Below, piece after piece: positions 9,294-20,000 of a DNA stretch of 25,512 nucleotides. The translations under genes were made by a program, and so were the position numbers. How positions within the stretch are numbered: position 1 is the first letter of the stretch; each line of letters begins with the position of its first letter. Source of the DNA: Lenisia limosa (taxonomy: Eukaryota; Breviatea). The notes beneath the pieces are model-generated. The model did no database searches, had not been told where the DNA came from, and saw only the letters and a program-made list of their open reading frames with translations. Location of the stretch: the NCBI GenBank assembly GCA_001655205.1, contig LPNZ01006443.1, positions 1 through 25,512 on the forward strand, read 5' to 3'.

Positions 9294-11475
9294 ATGGCAG
9301 ACAAAGTTGTATTAGAAGAAAATGACGTAACCTACAAGGTTTTCTCCGAAAACCATGTTGAGGAGGCGCTTACGCTTTTGTCATCCCGTTTAGTGACTGA
9401 TGAGATTTGTGACACTCTTAAAGGTGAGACATGGGCTTCAACAACTCCTTCAGCTAGGTTATTTTTGTTTCCTTCTTTCCCCACTTCTCTTCTAGTGCCT
9501 GTCAAAGCATGGAAGTCATATTTGAATACATACCTCCCCCGTATGGCAACTGCAGGACACTCCATCGCCGGCTTCAGCGCTGATGGAGATGTTGGGAGGG
9601 TGTATTTTGTTGATCTACGGCCGGGGAATGCCATTGTTCTGTGCCTTCGTTCTACCTTTCTTAATATCATGGCTACTCGAATGGGTGACATTATATAATG
9701 GCTTTTTGTTCTAAATAATTGAGTTGAAGCCAAATAGGGAATTTTCTGATGCTTCACGCTTCACCCCCCCCCCGGTGGTTACTCCATCTCCCATTAGTTG
9801 GGTTATATCCCGGATAGCGAAGTGAAATTTTATCCTTACTATGTTTTATACATTCCCATTTCCTATTGTCTCATTGTGTCGCCCTCGCCATTAACATTGC
9901 AGTTGGTGACTGTTGTTGTTGGAGAAGACTTTACCGTTGCTGCTGAGGAGTATAACTTGACTGGCGCTGTAGGGTGGTGTGCCTTATGTGCAATTGCCAT
10001 ACAGTGTAATTATAGTTGTATGACTAACTATCCTTCCCTAAAAGGCTATTCTTTATATATACCACAGATAGGTATTATAAATACCCACTATCTGTGTTGG
10101 GCTTTACATACCACCACCATAACCAAATAAGTTGTATAATGCCGGTGTAGGACGCGGCCTCTGCGGCGATGGAGAAGCTCTCTGTTGACCCTTCCATGCA
10201 CGACTACTTCTCCGTTATTAACATGTAAAGGAGCGGAAAATCTGGGCGTTACTAGAGCTAATTGAGTTTATAATAAAAAATCATTTTTACTTCCTCTCTC
10301 TCCCATAAATGCCTATGTCATGCTCCAGGTTTATTGATGAGTTCTCTGGACGCCATTGTGAAGCTGAGAAGATGGACAAACCTGGCAAGGTCTTTATGAT
10401 TTGGTATGGTGGGAGCTCTTCATTTGGATTAAAGTGTTGTAAGTAGGTTCAAAGATCGGTAACCCATCGGAATATATTGATGTTTTATCGAGAGATTCAT
10501 TCATTTTCGGGATCGGACTGAAGCCCTAGTTGTAAGTTCCATGAGTTTGCGTTTGTTTATCGGTAGACAATGTTAGTTCTCACACAGAATGGAAAAACGA
10601 TATTCACCATCAAATCCATATTATATGATATTCTATATATTATTCATATCTATCAGCGCTTTTATTTTATTTTATTTTATTTCCCTTTTACTCTCCAAGG
10701 GCTATGGCCACCGCTCTGGACGCCTGTGGTGCGGGGTACGCGACTGCCGCCACCAAGGCCCTTGGCAAGCACCTCAACAACAGTGCGCGGGTATTGTGTA
10801 TGACATTTTAGGCTTCGCTTGNNNNNNNNNNNNNNNNNNNNNNNNNNNNNNNNNNNNNNNNNNNNNNNNNNNNNNNNNNNNNNNNNNNNNNNNNNNNNNN
10901 NNNNNNNNNNNNNGGCTTCGAGATTGCCTTTGGTGTTTCTACTAACAAAATGACCCTCAAAATCGGCAAGGGTTTGAGGGGCACATTTCGTTACACATGA
11001 TATGGACATTGGAAGCATATTTTTGACTGTGTGTGTTGGATAGAAGCGACAAGCTACGAGATGTTATACTTTGATTGAACAGTAAAAAAGTCCTATGCTT
11101 CTGACGTCACATTCCAGGCCTCGGAGCCCACGCCACTTCTGCGTGCGCACTCAGTTCGGTCGTTCTCAATGACAAGGCCGTATTCGAGGTGGGGGGGGGG
11201 GGCTTGGNNNNNNNNNNNNNNNNNNNNNNNNNNNNNNNNNNNNNNNNNNNNNNNNNNNNNNNNNNNNNNNNNNNNNNNNNNNNNNNNNNNNNNNNNNNNN
11301 NNNNNNNNNNNNNNNNACATGCCTATCACAATAAATCTTGTCCTAATATTGCTTGATATTGCTGTTGCAGGCTTTCTTACCAACCCAATCTTTCCCCATG
11401 ACCCCTCCCCAGAACTGCCGTAGCGACATTACCCTGGTGGAGGGCTACGTCAACTATGTCAAGGAGAACTACTAA
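9294..11475 (+). CDS. GNAT-like N-acetyltransferase
   Basis: Exons are 9294-9423, 9496-9599, 9903-9968, 10151-10224, 10329-10403, 10700-10790, an exon ending at 10932, 11118-11188, and a last exon ending at TAA 11473-11475 (beginning at 11371 or 11413, both in phase). About 245 residues are visible; gaps at 10822-10913 and 11208-11316 may hide more. Seen: an N-terminal helix with LTLLSSRLVTDEICDTL; GHSIAGFSADG; a strand VTVVVGEDFTVA; then PGKVFMIWAMATALDACGAG followed by YATAATKALGKHLNNSAR; and GFEIAFGLGAHATSACALSS. This order matches the GNAT fold of arylalkylamine-NAT-like enzymes (strand, (K)PGKV, G-rich acetyl-CoA loop, C-terminal helix). The canonical RxxGxG/A loop is degenerate (ACGAGYAT), so activity and substrate are open. 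The start is the ATG after an A-rich leader and is the only ATG in phase. The gene is divergent from the NACHT gene and convergent with the methyltransferase. Confidence 0.62.
10444..10528. mobile_element. MITE-like palindrome, family A copy 2
   Basis: Begins TAGGTTCAAAGATCGG and ends, read in reverse, TAGGGCTTCAGTCCGATCC. The reverse-oriented interior TTTTATCGAGAGATTCA matches the GAATTTCTCGATAA core of other copies. It lies in the acetyltransferase intron 10404-10699. Confidence 0.6.
10660..10683. repeat. (TTTTA)n microsatellite
   Basis: Four TTTTA units immediately upstream of the pyrimidine tract of the acceptor at 10699; a similar tract lies at 15081-15108. Confidence 0.85.
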
Positions 11476-11584
11476 AAGTCTTGGGGTATTTGGGGTATTT
11501 ATTGTATGTTTTTGAGTTTGCACGAGGGTCTGCCAAAATAGGTTGAAACAGCATATTACATCACATCATTAAATAAGCACAATA

Positions 11585-13460
11585 TTAGGCCTTAGTGGCG
11601 ATGCACTGCACCACGGCACCGCGACCGGTGTGCCACATGCCTTCAATAACGTCTCTTTCCAGCTCCTCGAGCCGGTCGAAGGTCACTCCCTGGGGGTGAG
11701 CACCGAAATACAGTTGATCATATACTGTAACGCAGAAATGTTATTTTTTAAAAAAAGCTGATTATTGATGAGTTTCACTCTCAGCCACTGACTTGGATTT
11801 CGTTTCTGAGTATCTCGGCGGTATACATGAGGGGTTCAGCCGGAGGTCCTGAAATGTAACTAATATTTGAAGCGGTCAAAGAATCGAGGGTATGAGCATA
11901 CCGCCTGTCTTGAGCTCAAGCTGTTTGGGGGTGTAGCCTTCCATCAAAATCTTGCCGCCAGGTGCCAAGGCTAAAAGGGTGATGATTTGATCTCCATTGT
12001 GGAAGGGGAACACAACAAAGTCAGAGAAATAATGAAGTGATTGAGCCTGACCTTGTGCGAGTTGTGCGTGAATGGCCTTACGGGCTATCTTGTTAAAACG
12101 GGGATGTAATCAAAAAAAAAAAGAGAGAGGCATCAACTCCCAGCCTTTCATGCGCGGGAAAACTGAATAACTGGAAATAAAAACCCAATACTTCCGAAGG
12201 CTTACGGACTTACAGAAGAAAGCTCTTTTCCGCTTTACCTCTGACAAATCTTACCTGGGGGAGGGGAGTGGGCGAAAATGGATACAATGATATCGTAGGT
12301 GTTTGCTCTTGGAACGTACGTGGAAAAATCTCCAATCTGTTTCATTAATGAATATGACCACCAATCTTCGAGTATTTCAACACATAATCTGCAATCGTAC
12401 CTCAGTTTCCAACTTGACGCCTCTCTTATCAGCCAGCTTTTGGGTTTTGGTCAGCGCTTCTTGAGAGTAGTCCACTGCCAAAACCTGAAACATGAGAAGG
12501 AAAGGAATGGTAAAGTTACATCAGTGTACGAAAAATGAATCCCTAATTGAAAAAAAGGATTGTGAAGCTTCTCACTACTAGCAAGCAGCTCACTTTGTAG
12601 CCTTGTTGAGCCATGAAAACTGCATTTCTGCCCTCTCCACATCCTGTGAATGTAACAACCACAAAAAAACAATGATATAAAAATAGACAAGGTTGCACCA
12701 AACCAATGTCATAAACCGTACAGGGATAAACATAGCCAAACATCAATTCAATCAATAATTGTAATCCAACAAATACAACAAAACTCTAATAGGGCAATAA
12801 AATTCTTTATTTTATTATTATTATTATTATTATTGTTATTATTGTTATTATTATTATTATTATTCAAATTTGGAAACTTATACTTTTTTTTGTTTCACAA
12901 TTCCGAAATGGTCCCCACAGTTAACATCGATTTGGAAATCAAGTAACAACAAAGGCATCAATATGACGCTACCCCCCCCCCCACCGAGGCAAATGACGCA
13001 TCCCTCTTTGGGCACAAGACCAGCCTGGACAGACTCCTTCACGAACGCGTTCGGCTCCTCTCCGTAACCATACTCCTCGGTCGAGCCGTATCGGGTGTCC
13101 CATCTGCCAGAGTTATGAGTAACATTCGCTACTTTTGTAAAAAAGGGGGGAATAGCATCAATGTTCACTCAGTTAAATGATAAGGCACAGTCGTATATCA
13201 TATTGTCACAATTATTTTTGATGAAAAGGAAATCTGTGTTGATAAACTATTAGGTTGAACAAATCAGATATATTTGCCATTGCGTTGACAAATATATCCC
13301 CGCTTTCAGTTCTTCCATTATCTTATTCTCCATATTCCATTAATTATTAGGGCGAGTTAAGTCTCCAACAAATCCTCTGAGAGCATCACGACAGTGTCAC
13401 TATCGAAAAAAACGTCACATCCCCATACTGGTTCGGTGCACTGGGTATCTTGGAGGCCAT
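11585..13460 (-). CDS. Class I SAM-dependent methyltransferase, TehB-like
   Basis: Nine exons (13460-13442 tentative, 13131-12985, 12643-12594, 12484-12401, 12336-12255, 12084-12052, 11970-11902, 11848-11793, 11689-11585) give about 214 residues, close to the usual size of small TehB-type enzymes. Seen: GRWDTRYGSTEEYGYGEEPN; motif I LGCGEGRNAVFMA near residue 55; acidic motif II VLAVDYS near 75; IIVSIFAHSPP near 125; LAPGGKILMEGYTPKQLELK near 140-160; and LMYTAEILRNEIQ. Known: these are the hallmarks of the TehB/methyltransferase-25 group, often annotated as tellurite resistance or thiol/metalloid methyltransferases. Inferred: a soluble small-molecule methyltransferase. The substrate is unknown. 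The first exon (MASKIP) is phase-compatible but weak; all other junctions are solid. The LG/CG codon of motif I is split by an intron that begins gt followed by a G-run. The protein resembles bacterial enzymes although the gene is fully intron-bearing. Confidence 0.9.
12810..12864. repeat. (ATT)n microsatellite
   Basis: About 55 bp of ATT/TTA repeats with two GTT interruptions, in the methyltransferase intron 12984-12644, which splits motif I. Confidence 0.93.
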
Positions 13461-13722
13461 TGTTCGTATAAAAGCAGCAGGAACTGAGGAGCGGAGACGT
13501 CTGGTCAGAAAAAAGCAAAGAATGTCGCGAAGTCACAAGATGCTTCCGTTTTTCACCTATTATAAATTATATTTTAAAAAATACTCAGGCTGAAAGGTTC
13601 GGAAATTCAGGAACGGGAAAAAGAAAAAAAGTGCAAAAAGAGAGAAAAACCCGTGAATTGAACTATAAAGGTAAGCATTGTTGGTTCTTCCCCTCTTTCT
13701 CAGGCTTGTTTAATACACCATT
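13461..13722. promoter_or_regulatory. Divergent promoter region (methyltransferase / unknown gene)
   Basis: About 262 bp between the proposed starts, including the 33-nt leader intron 13671-13703 and an A-rich purine stretch at 13617-13650. A shared bidirectional promoter is inferred from geometry only. Confidence 0.4.
13671..13703 (+). other. 33-nt intron in the 5' leader
   Basis: The sequence AAAG|gtaagc begins a stretch that ends in a pyrimidine-rich ctctttctcag, giving a 33-nt GT-AG intron 19 nt upstream of the ATG at 13723. Both sites fit consensus well. It suggests transcription starts upstream of 13671. Inferred only: no transcript data are available. Confidence 0.55.
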
Positions 13723-16700
13723 ATGTCACACCGATATGTATCGCCGGAAATAGGCCGCTTCCAGAGATTCACGTCAAGAAATAACCAGCTTTCCAAGGTT
13801 ACAAATGAAAACGGTGGAGGTAGGTATCCAGGAGAATGTATTATCAGTTAGTTAGTTAAGAGAAAGGGAGTTGCAATCATTTGTTGTGATTTCTCTTTCC
13901 TTTTTTTGATTTCATCCTTCCATAAAGCTAGTTTCTCCAGCCCAATTGCAATACCATTACATAAACAATGCTATAAGCAATGTGATTCATCCAAATGGAA
14001 GTGACACCACGTAGATATCCACCATCTTCCCGACTGTGAGGTGTACCTTGTTGAACAATGGGTTGCTTCTCCTTCAAGGTGAGTAATGGGGTTCTAGGTT
14101 CAAAATCTGAGGACTCTATCAAATTTTCCTTGTTTCCACATTCTTGAATATGGGTTCATTTGAGATAGGGTTTATCACACCATTTACCGATATGTTTCAT
14201 GTTTCATTGTCTTATTTCGGTTCATTGATATCTTCACTCCCTTTCTCATTTCGATTAATTCCTGAGTTTAACCCAAATTGGTATTCTGGGTTTTANNNNN
14301 NNNNNNNNNNNNNNNNNNNNNNNNNNNNNNNNNNNNNNNNNNNNNNNNNNNNNNNNNNNNNNNNNNNNNNNNNTCAACGTGGCAGTGATTGAGCTCTCCA
14401 GCTCCGCCACCGAGAAGCAGGCCGTTTTCGTTGACTCTCTCTTCACTAACACAAATGTTGGGGGGGGGGTATATATATGTAATACTATATAGCAACGAGA
14501 AATAAAAAATAAAGCTGTGAGGAGTATTATTTTGTTGTCCATCATATCACTTTATATCATTTGATATGCTCCACCTTTTCACACGTGTGTGGGAGCACAT
14601 TGCCACAGCGTTCTGACACAGTAGGTTCTGGACAAGGGGCTGGAGGCTCGTACCTGTCATCTCGGAACCATTGTGATTGGTGGGTACATGGGCTTTATTG
14701 ATGCGGTATTGATATTGATAGCGGTATTGTGAAAACTCTTTTTTTCGTTCAATCATATACATATCGATATATATCATATATACTATAGTATATAATATAT
14801 CTTATTTTTATTCCCTACGTGACTGGTCATGATTTCACCAGCCCCCTCGAGGGAAATGATGGAGGACCTTGGCTTGACTCTGGTCAAGATCCAGTCGGGT
14901 GACTTTGAGAGCGAGGTGAGCGAGCATGATTCGGGCTCCCCTACGGTCCGAAAAAGACCCAAAAACTATTTAATTACATACATAATTATAATCGTGCTTG
15001 TTGGATAAACCGGTGCTTTTTTTAGAATATCAAGAATATTATTTTCTTTTTTGAGGGGATTAGCAAGCTATGTGCCTACCTTTTTTTATTTTATTTTATT
15101 TTTTTTCTTTCAAATTTAGTGCTTGTTATGTTCATCAATAGTTTTTATAAATTCTCATTTTTCACAAGTTGATTCAGGGGTTTTAAATTTCATAATTTTC
15201 CTTTCACCCCCCCCCCAGTTTGAAGCCCGCCGCCTCCGGACATTCCTTCGTAGACTTTCTCTCTTATCACAGCCCCGCAGCGCTGATGACCCCCAAACCT
15301 CCCTGTAGGATCCTCTGACCTTCCCTTTTTCTCTTTAATAATGGCAATGATTGACTGGCATAATTTTTGCAGTGATGTGACAGCTGATGAGTTGAAAGGC
15401 TATTTTTCCTTTGCCTGCACGGCTTCAGACATTTTCGAAGCAGTTCACGCCTTGGTTGTTGACATTCAGAACAGACTGGCTTGGTAGGGNNNNNNNNNNN
15501 NNNNNNNNNNNNNNNNNNNNNNNNNNNNNNNNNNNNNNNNNNNNNNNNNNNNNNNNNNNNNNNNAGTTTGATGACCAGCTTTCTCATTTTTACTTCAAAA
15601 AGAAAATGGAACAAGCCAATACTGACACCTTCCAGGCTGCACCACTACCCTGCCTTTGCGGGAAGAGACGGTGTTTTAGGAGAACTCACTATGCTTTCTA
15701 TCAGGGTTGGCTCAGAGTTTCAGACAGTACCATGTTGACCTGATTCTGTCTTTCTTCCCTTATTCAAGTATCATTTAAACACCTCCTTACTATGAAGAAA
15801 TTCCAACTTGCCTGGAACGATGATGTCAAGCAGAAACCTTTTGACCCGAGTGTGCCTATCTTGAGGTGTGTTCAATTACCACTAGCAAGAACACAGATTT
15901 CTGTAATATAATAGCTATATATTATGATATAGTATAAATATATATGATATGATATATGTTTTTAAGGCAATTTTGGTGAAATATATTTTAAGAGGAATCC
16001 ATATTGTCATTTGTAAAGTCATTTTACTGCTTTAGATCTGACGGAATTGTTGATGCTCCCACTTACGAGTCTATTTGCGGGGTTGGTGGTCACTCGTTTT
16101 CCAGACAAATAACAGAACTTATCAGTTGATGTAAAAGCCTTTATTTGACAATTGATAACGAAGCGTTTGACTTTTTAGACATTCAGCTCCCGTGTGATGA
16201 TCATGCGCAAAACCGCGGAAAAATTAGGTCTTTCCTTAGCATGGGAGCTTCCCCAGGCTTTTGAGGTTTATGGGGGTCAAATCATGAACATTGGATCCTC
16301 AAAATAGATGTTTCAGAAAAACCTCGAAGTATGATCTTAAGATATTTTAAATACTACGCGGCGGTTTTAGCTGGAAAGTGGACTCCCCCGGGTGGGGGAG
16401 TGGGTCCTATGAGGACAAAAAAGTGTATCAACAATTTCCGATCTACTTTTCGAGGGAGGGTGGTGTATTTTGCTGAACTCACGTCACGTCCTATTCTCAC
16501 GTCATAGGGCACAACGACGCCTCAAGCCGCTGTGGAGGAGGACTCTATCCAGAAGGTGGGTTCTTTTCTCCAGAGACTGTGCTGTGCTTTTTTTTGTGTG
16601 TGTGTGTATGTGTGTGTGTGTGTGTATTCTTCTTTGTTGTGCAGTAGAGCCCCAAAACATGTAACCAAGGCTTTCTCATGTCCGCAGGTTGACGCTCATG

Positions 16701-17022
16701 GCGAGGCTGAAATCAAGTTATGTTTGCACGCCGACTCCCTCTCAAAATCCATTAAGGAAACCCAGGTTTGCTGGAAATGGGATTATAGTCACTGTTTGGC
16801 CTTTCTCTCCCTTTTTGGTCTCTCTCTCTCTTCTCTTCATTATTATATTTTCTCCTTCTAAGTTATTTCTCATTTCTTCATTTCGAGTAAGAATCACTAC
16901 TAAATTTAGTATATCATATAGTTTCTCAATGATTGTTTAAATAACTTTCAATGTTGGCATGCTTGTATACACTTTAGACGAATTTTATTCTCTCCAAGAT
17001 GTTCAAAACGGTTCAGACATGA
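13723..17022 (+). CDS. Unrecognised protein, 16 exons
   Basis: Exons are 13723-13819, 13928-13981, 14015-14078, an exon from the gap ending at 14456, 14625-14679, 14842-14915, 15219-15304, 15373-15483, 15636-15733, 15769-15865, 16036-16081, 16179-16265, 16371-16391, 16508-16555, 16688-16765 and 16978-17022 (stop TGA). About 381 residues are visible. All junctions outside the 14296-14373 gap keep phase. I recognise no family. Characteristic stretches are MSHRYVSPEIGRFQRFTSRN at the start, NVAVIELSSSATEKQAVFVD, MMEDLGLTLVKIQSGDFESE, LRTFLRRLSLLSQPRSADDP, FSFACTASDIFEAVHALVVD, MKKFQLAWNDDVKQKPFDP and EAEIKLCLHADSLSKS. No signal peptide or membrane segment is visible; it looks soluble and mixed alpha/beta. 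A 33-nt intron lies just before the start codon. Exons 2-3 and the 21-nt exon 16371-16391 are the least certain. Confidence 0.55.
16382..16401 (+). promoter_or_regulatory. Hairpin enclosing a 5' splice site
   Basis: ACTCCCCC (16382-16389) and GGGGGAGT (16394-16401) are perfect complements around a GGGT loop. The proposed donor of the 21-nt exon 16371-16391 (GG|GT) lies exactly in this loop. A role in limiting use of this site is an inference. Confidence 0.5.
16595..16625. repeat. (TG)n microsatellite
   Basis: A TG run with one TATG interruption, in an intron of the 13723-17022 gene, between the exons ending at 16555 and starting at 16688. Confidence 0.93.
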
Positions 17023-17060
17023 ACATTCTAAAAATGGCCCTGATGTGCCTAACTGAGACC
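17023..17060. other. Convergent 3' intergenic spacer
   Basis: Only 38 bp separate the stops of two opposed genes (17022 plus, 17061 minus), so their 3' UTRs must overlap. The other convergent spacer, 11476-11584, is 109 bp. No canonical AATAAA lies immediately downstream of either stop. Confidence 0.5.
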
Positions 17061-19299
17061 CTATGAGGCCAATATGAAGATGAGATATGATAGCATTACC
17101 ATCAGTCTATTAGTCTTCAGATCAAGTCCGAGAATAGGAGTGTTTTGACATAAACCCTAGAAACGTAGATGGAACTCGACTTACAGCAATAAAATAGAAC
17201 CTATCCTCATTGAGAAGAAGGTGCCGCTCTGTCTTTTCCAACTTTGGGGTGTTTGAATGCTTCCAACAATACAAAGCTTCTCTGTATTTGATACGGACCT
17301 GACGTTAATGAGCCCTCCTTCGTCTTGTGGCGCATTGAGGCCCTATTCTCAATTCTGGTACCAGTCCCCATCCGCCGGTTACTTGTACGTTTGATGGAAG
17401 ACAAAATAAGAAGAAAACGCGATGGCAGAGACAGCACCAATGTTTTGACGGTGGATCCCTATGACATCAACCAAAATGACTTTTTGGAAGGACTAATCGT
17501 TATACAATACAATACAAGGTGGAATAAATCAAAAGAAACAACACAGTGCACCATCCACCTTCTGGCCGCGCTCTCTTCGGGCGTACATCAAGAAGAGCAA
17601 GAGGTTTTTACCGACCTGGTGGTCACAGATAACCTCATCTCGTGTCATCCCTACGTTTAATTATTCTAGTTATTATTTACCAATCCCTCTGCCCTCACGT
17701 CTACCCACAAACCAGAAAGCTTGACCTTGGCTCCATCCGTTGACAGTTTCCATCTCTGTGCAGCCACCGAGAGAGGCTCAGGGAGGCAAACCTGCAAAGA
17801 TAAAACCCAACAATTAAGCACAACCATATATCACCCAACCAAACCGATTCAAAAGAAGAACTGGGAGTGAAGAGGCTTTTTATCACAAACTTATCTTGGC
17901 TTTCGTACTTCTATTTATATTACTTGTTGTTGGGAGCAAAAGAAAGGCATTTCGAGGAAAAGGGGAATACAAAAGCAAAAATGATGTGTCTTCGTTCCTA
18001 ACCTCATTGGTGGCCTTCGAACGAAGGTTTTGCTATGCCTGGGTGGCAAGCTGTTCGTCACCGGCAGCAAGGTCGGCAACTGCACTCAGTTCATGTGCCA
18101 TCTCCACCAAATCATCACAACATTCATCCTCAACCAACATATAATTGCGCTAATGATATTAATCAGCTGGACAGCAATAAAAGTGGAGCTAAGAAGGTCT
18201 CAAAAGGAGAGACAAAAAAATATGTTTAATCAGGGCTTCACATCCTATGAAAATTAACACAATAGCAAAAAAAAACTAAAAGATGGTATATAGCCAATTT
18301 CCTAGACACGCAGGCAAGTCCCGTTAATGGATATAACGTCGCAGTGGGCAAAAGCCAAAGTAATGCTTCGATGACGTTACACTGTTCCAAATGGGTCTGT
18401 CTTGTTTGTTTTGTTATTTTCAACNNNNNNNNNNNNNNNNNNNNNNNNNNNNNNNNNNNNNNNNNNNNNNNNNNNNNNNNNNNNNNNNNNNNNNNNNNNN
18501 NNNNNNNNNNNNNNNNNNNNNNNNNNNNNNNNNNNNNNAATGACCAAAGCCCTCGCCTCCCTTCAGTAGTTATGTATTATTTATTTAATTTGTTTAATAT
18601 ATGTCCATTTTCCTTTCCTTTCCTTTCCTTTCCTTGAAGGCACCTATTCCTTTGCCCCCCCCCCCCAAGGATACACAATAAAACATCCATTCAAAAAAAT
18701 AACAATAACATCAGAAAACAAAATAAGTTAAGGGGAGTGGGAACTATTGAAGTGATGGGTGCCTTGGAGCTGAGTGAGGTTAATAGTGTATGAAAAAGTT
18801 ACATGGACTCGAAACATGACCTTTTACAAATATCAACTAAAAGAGCTTACTTGGGTGAAATGAAGGCAGGGTAGCAGGGGGTATTGGCACAGAGGGGACC
18901 TGGGCAAGTAAGTTGTGTTTCAGCCCCATTTCTGTGATACATTTTAATGCTCGGATACAGTACTCCGAGTGAAACAAAGGAAATTTCGATGAATATTGCC
19001 GTGGATGGAGTACTAATCACGAATCCCCCCAACCGAAGGACCAGGAGTGGAGGGCCCTCGAGAGGGAATGAGCATGGGGCTCACGTCTGATGATGGAACT
19101 GAAACGGTTATACCAGCTTATAACAACAGCAGATTTAAAATATGTAGAAATGAACATAGTGCCTGATATTGCTGAAGTATGCACCAGTCAATATGAAAGC
19201 CCGGGTCAAACCTGCCATATAAGGAGAGTCCAGTTCGGGAGTAGCCCGGACGCTTGGGGTTGACGAACTCCAGCCCTCAGGGACAATGTGATGCGACAT
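17061..19299 (-). CDS. Unrecognised protein with Ser/Pro-rich N terminus
   Basis: Exons supported by phase are 19299-19212, 19098-19034, 18899-18851, 18556 into the 18538 gap, 17889-17845, 17791-17705, 17633-17559, 17458-17304, 17281-17185 and 17156-17061 (stop TAG). The N terminus (MSHHIVPEGWSSSTPSVRAT, then PSSDVSPMLIPSRGPSTPG and VPSVPIPPATLPSFHPS) is a disordered Ser/Pro linker. The C-terminal half has PLSVAAQRWKLSTDGAKVKL, KNLLLFLMYARRERGQK, LSLPSRFLLILSSIKRTSNR and HSNTPKLEKTERHLLLNED. I cannot assign a family. The region 18425-17890 is unresolved. A 90-nt minus exon (18128-18039, with LVEMAHELSAVADLAAGDEQ) fits in phase only with a weak gc donor, and the same DNA has a GC3-rich plus-strand frame. 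The gene is convergent with the preceding one (38 bp between stops). Confidence 0.5.
18608..18635. repeat. (TTTCC)n microsatellite
   Basis: Five TTTCC units followed 20 bp later by a C-run (about 18656-18666); intronic in the 17061-19299 gene. Confidence 0.9.
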
Positions 19300-19630
19300 G
19301 AAAATGGCGGGGTCAACGTCTTTCTAAATGCTGAGCTTTTGATTTTTGTATTGAGATATTTCCAAATTTTAATTTACAACAGAGCTGGCTTAAACGCTTT
19401 CATGTTCAAAACCTCTCAGTTTGGAAAAATGAGATTTTAACGAGAGCCGAGAATTTTTATTACTTGTTTTTTAGTAAACTGAAAGGGTCGGGAAAGGACC
19501 GTTAAGTCACATTCCCAGAAGTAGAAATTCTAGTCAGGAGATGCCAATGAAATGACAATCCCAACCCTTTCCGCCTCTGGAGTGCAATGAGGGTTCCGGG
19601 ATTGGCCTCCTTGCCTGAGTGATCACAAGG
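19300..19630. promoter_or_regulatory. Upstream region of the Ser/Pro-rich gene, possibly bidirectional
   Basis: 331 bp between ATG 19299 (minus) and the doubtful ATG 19631 (plus). It holds no repeats or ORFs of note, apart from a gggaatgtgac-type segment (reverse of 19507-19517) and AT-rich stretches. Confidence 0.35.
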
Positions 19631-19914
19631 ATGGCTGACCAAGGTAAGTTTAAGGTTTGGCGGAATGACCACACTGAAAAACCAGGGTTTGTGCCCAGGG
19701 GAAAATACGGAATATATTTCTTTTTTTCTCTCTTTTTTTTTCTCTTCTTTGCATCTTCATATTCTTTTTTGGCTTCAAAGGCATCTTCAGCACCATAGTA
19801 TTGGAGTATTGGTGATCGCTCACTACTCTTTTGTAAAATATTTGAATTTTGCTTACGGGTTACAACTAAAGGCTTTCGCCCTCACCTCTACAGCCCCCCA
19901 ACCCGCCCCCTAAG
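19631..19914 (+). CDS. Possible first exon(s) of a small or truncated gene
   Basis: ATG GCT GAC CAA G is followed by a perfect donor gtaagt at 19644, 331 bp from the opposed start at 19299, so a divergent promoter pair is plausible. The only clear downstream acceptor (tctacag, ending 19892) continues as APQPAP and then TAA at 19912-19914. That TAA coincides with the left end of a MITE-like element (19911-20000). The gene may therefore be truncated by the insertion, spliced further into the gap after 20016, or not a gene at all. No function can be suggested. Confidence 0.2.
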
Positions 19915-20000
19915 GCTTCATTGTCTTCGGTTCGGGAAAATATCGATAGTTTTCGAAGATTTTATCGAGAACTTTCGTCTTTTTTTAGAACCAAAGGATA
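19911..20000. mobile_element. MITE-like palindrome, family A copy 3 (diverged)
   Basis: Left end TAAGGCTTCATTGTCTTCGG mirrors right end (reverse) GTATCCTTTGGTTC. The centre holds ATATCGATAGTTTTCGA and its complement-like partner. It is the most diverged copy and sits beside the gap at 20017. Its TAA forms the stop of the doubtful short gene from 19631. Confidence 0.5.

Noticed and set aside
15565-15635. Plus-strand stretch FDDQLSHFYFKKKMEQ after an N gap as an exon
   Set aside because: It lacks a donor before the acceptor at 15635, and the flanking exons (ending 15483 and starting 15636) join in phase without it.
17325-17660. 111-codon plus-strand frame between two genes
   Set aside because: The minus strand has four phase-consistent exons here with good donors and acceptors; the plus frame starts at TTG and lacks splice context.
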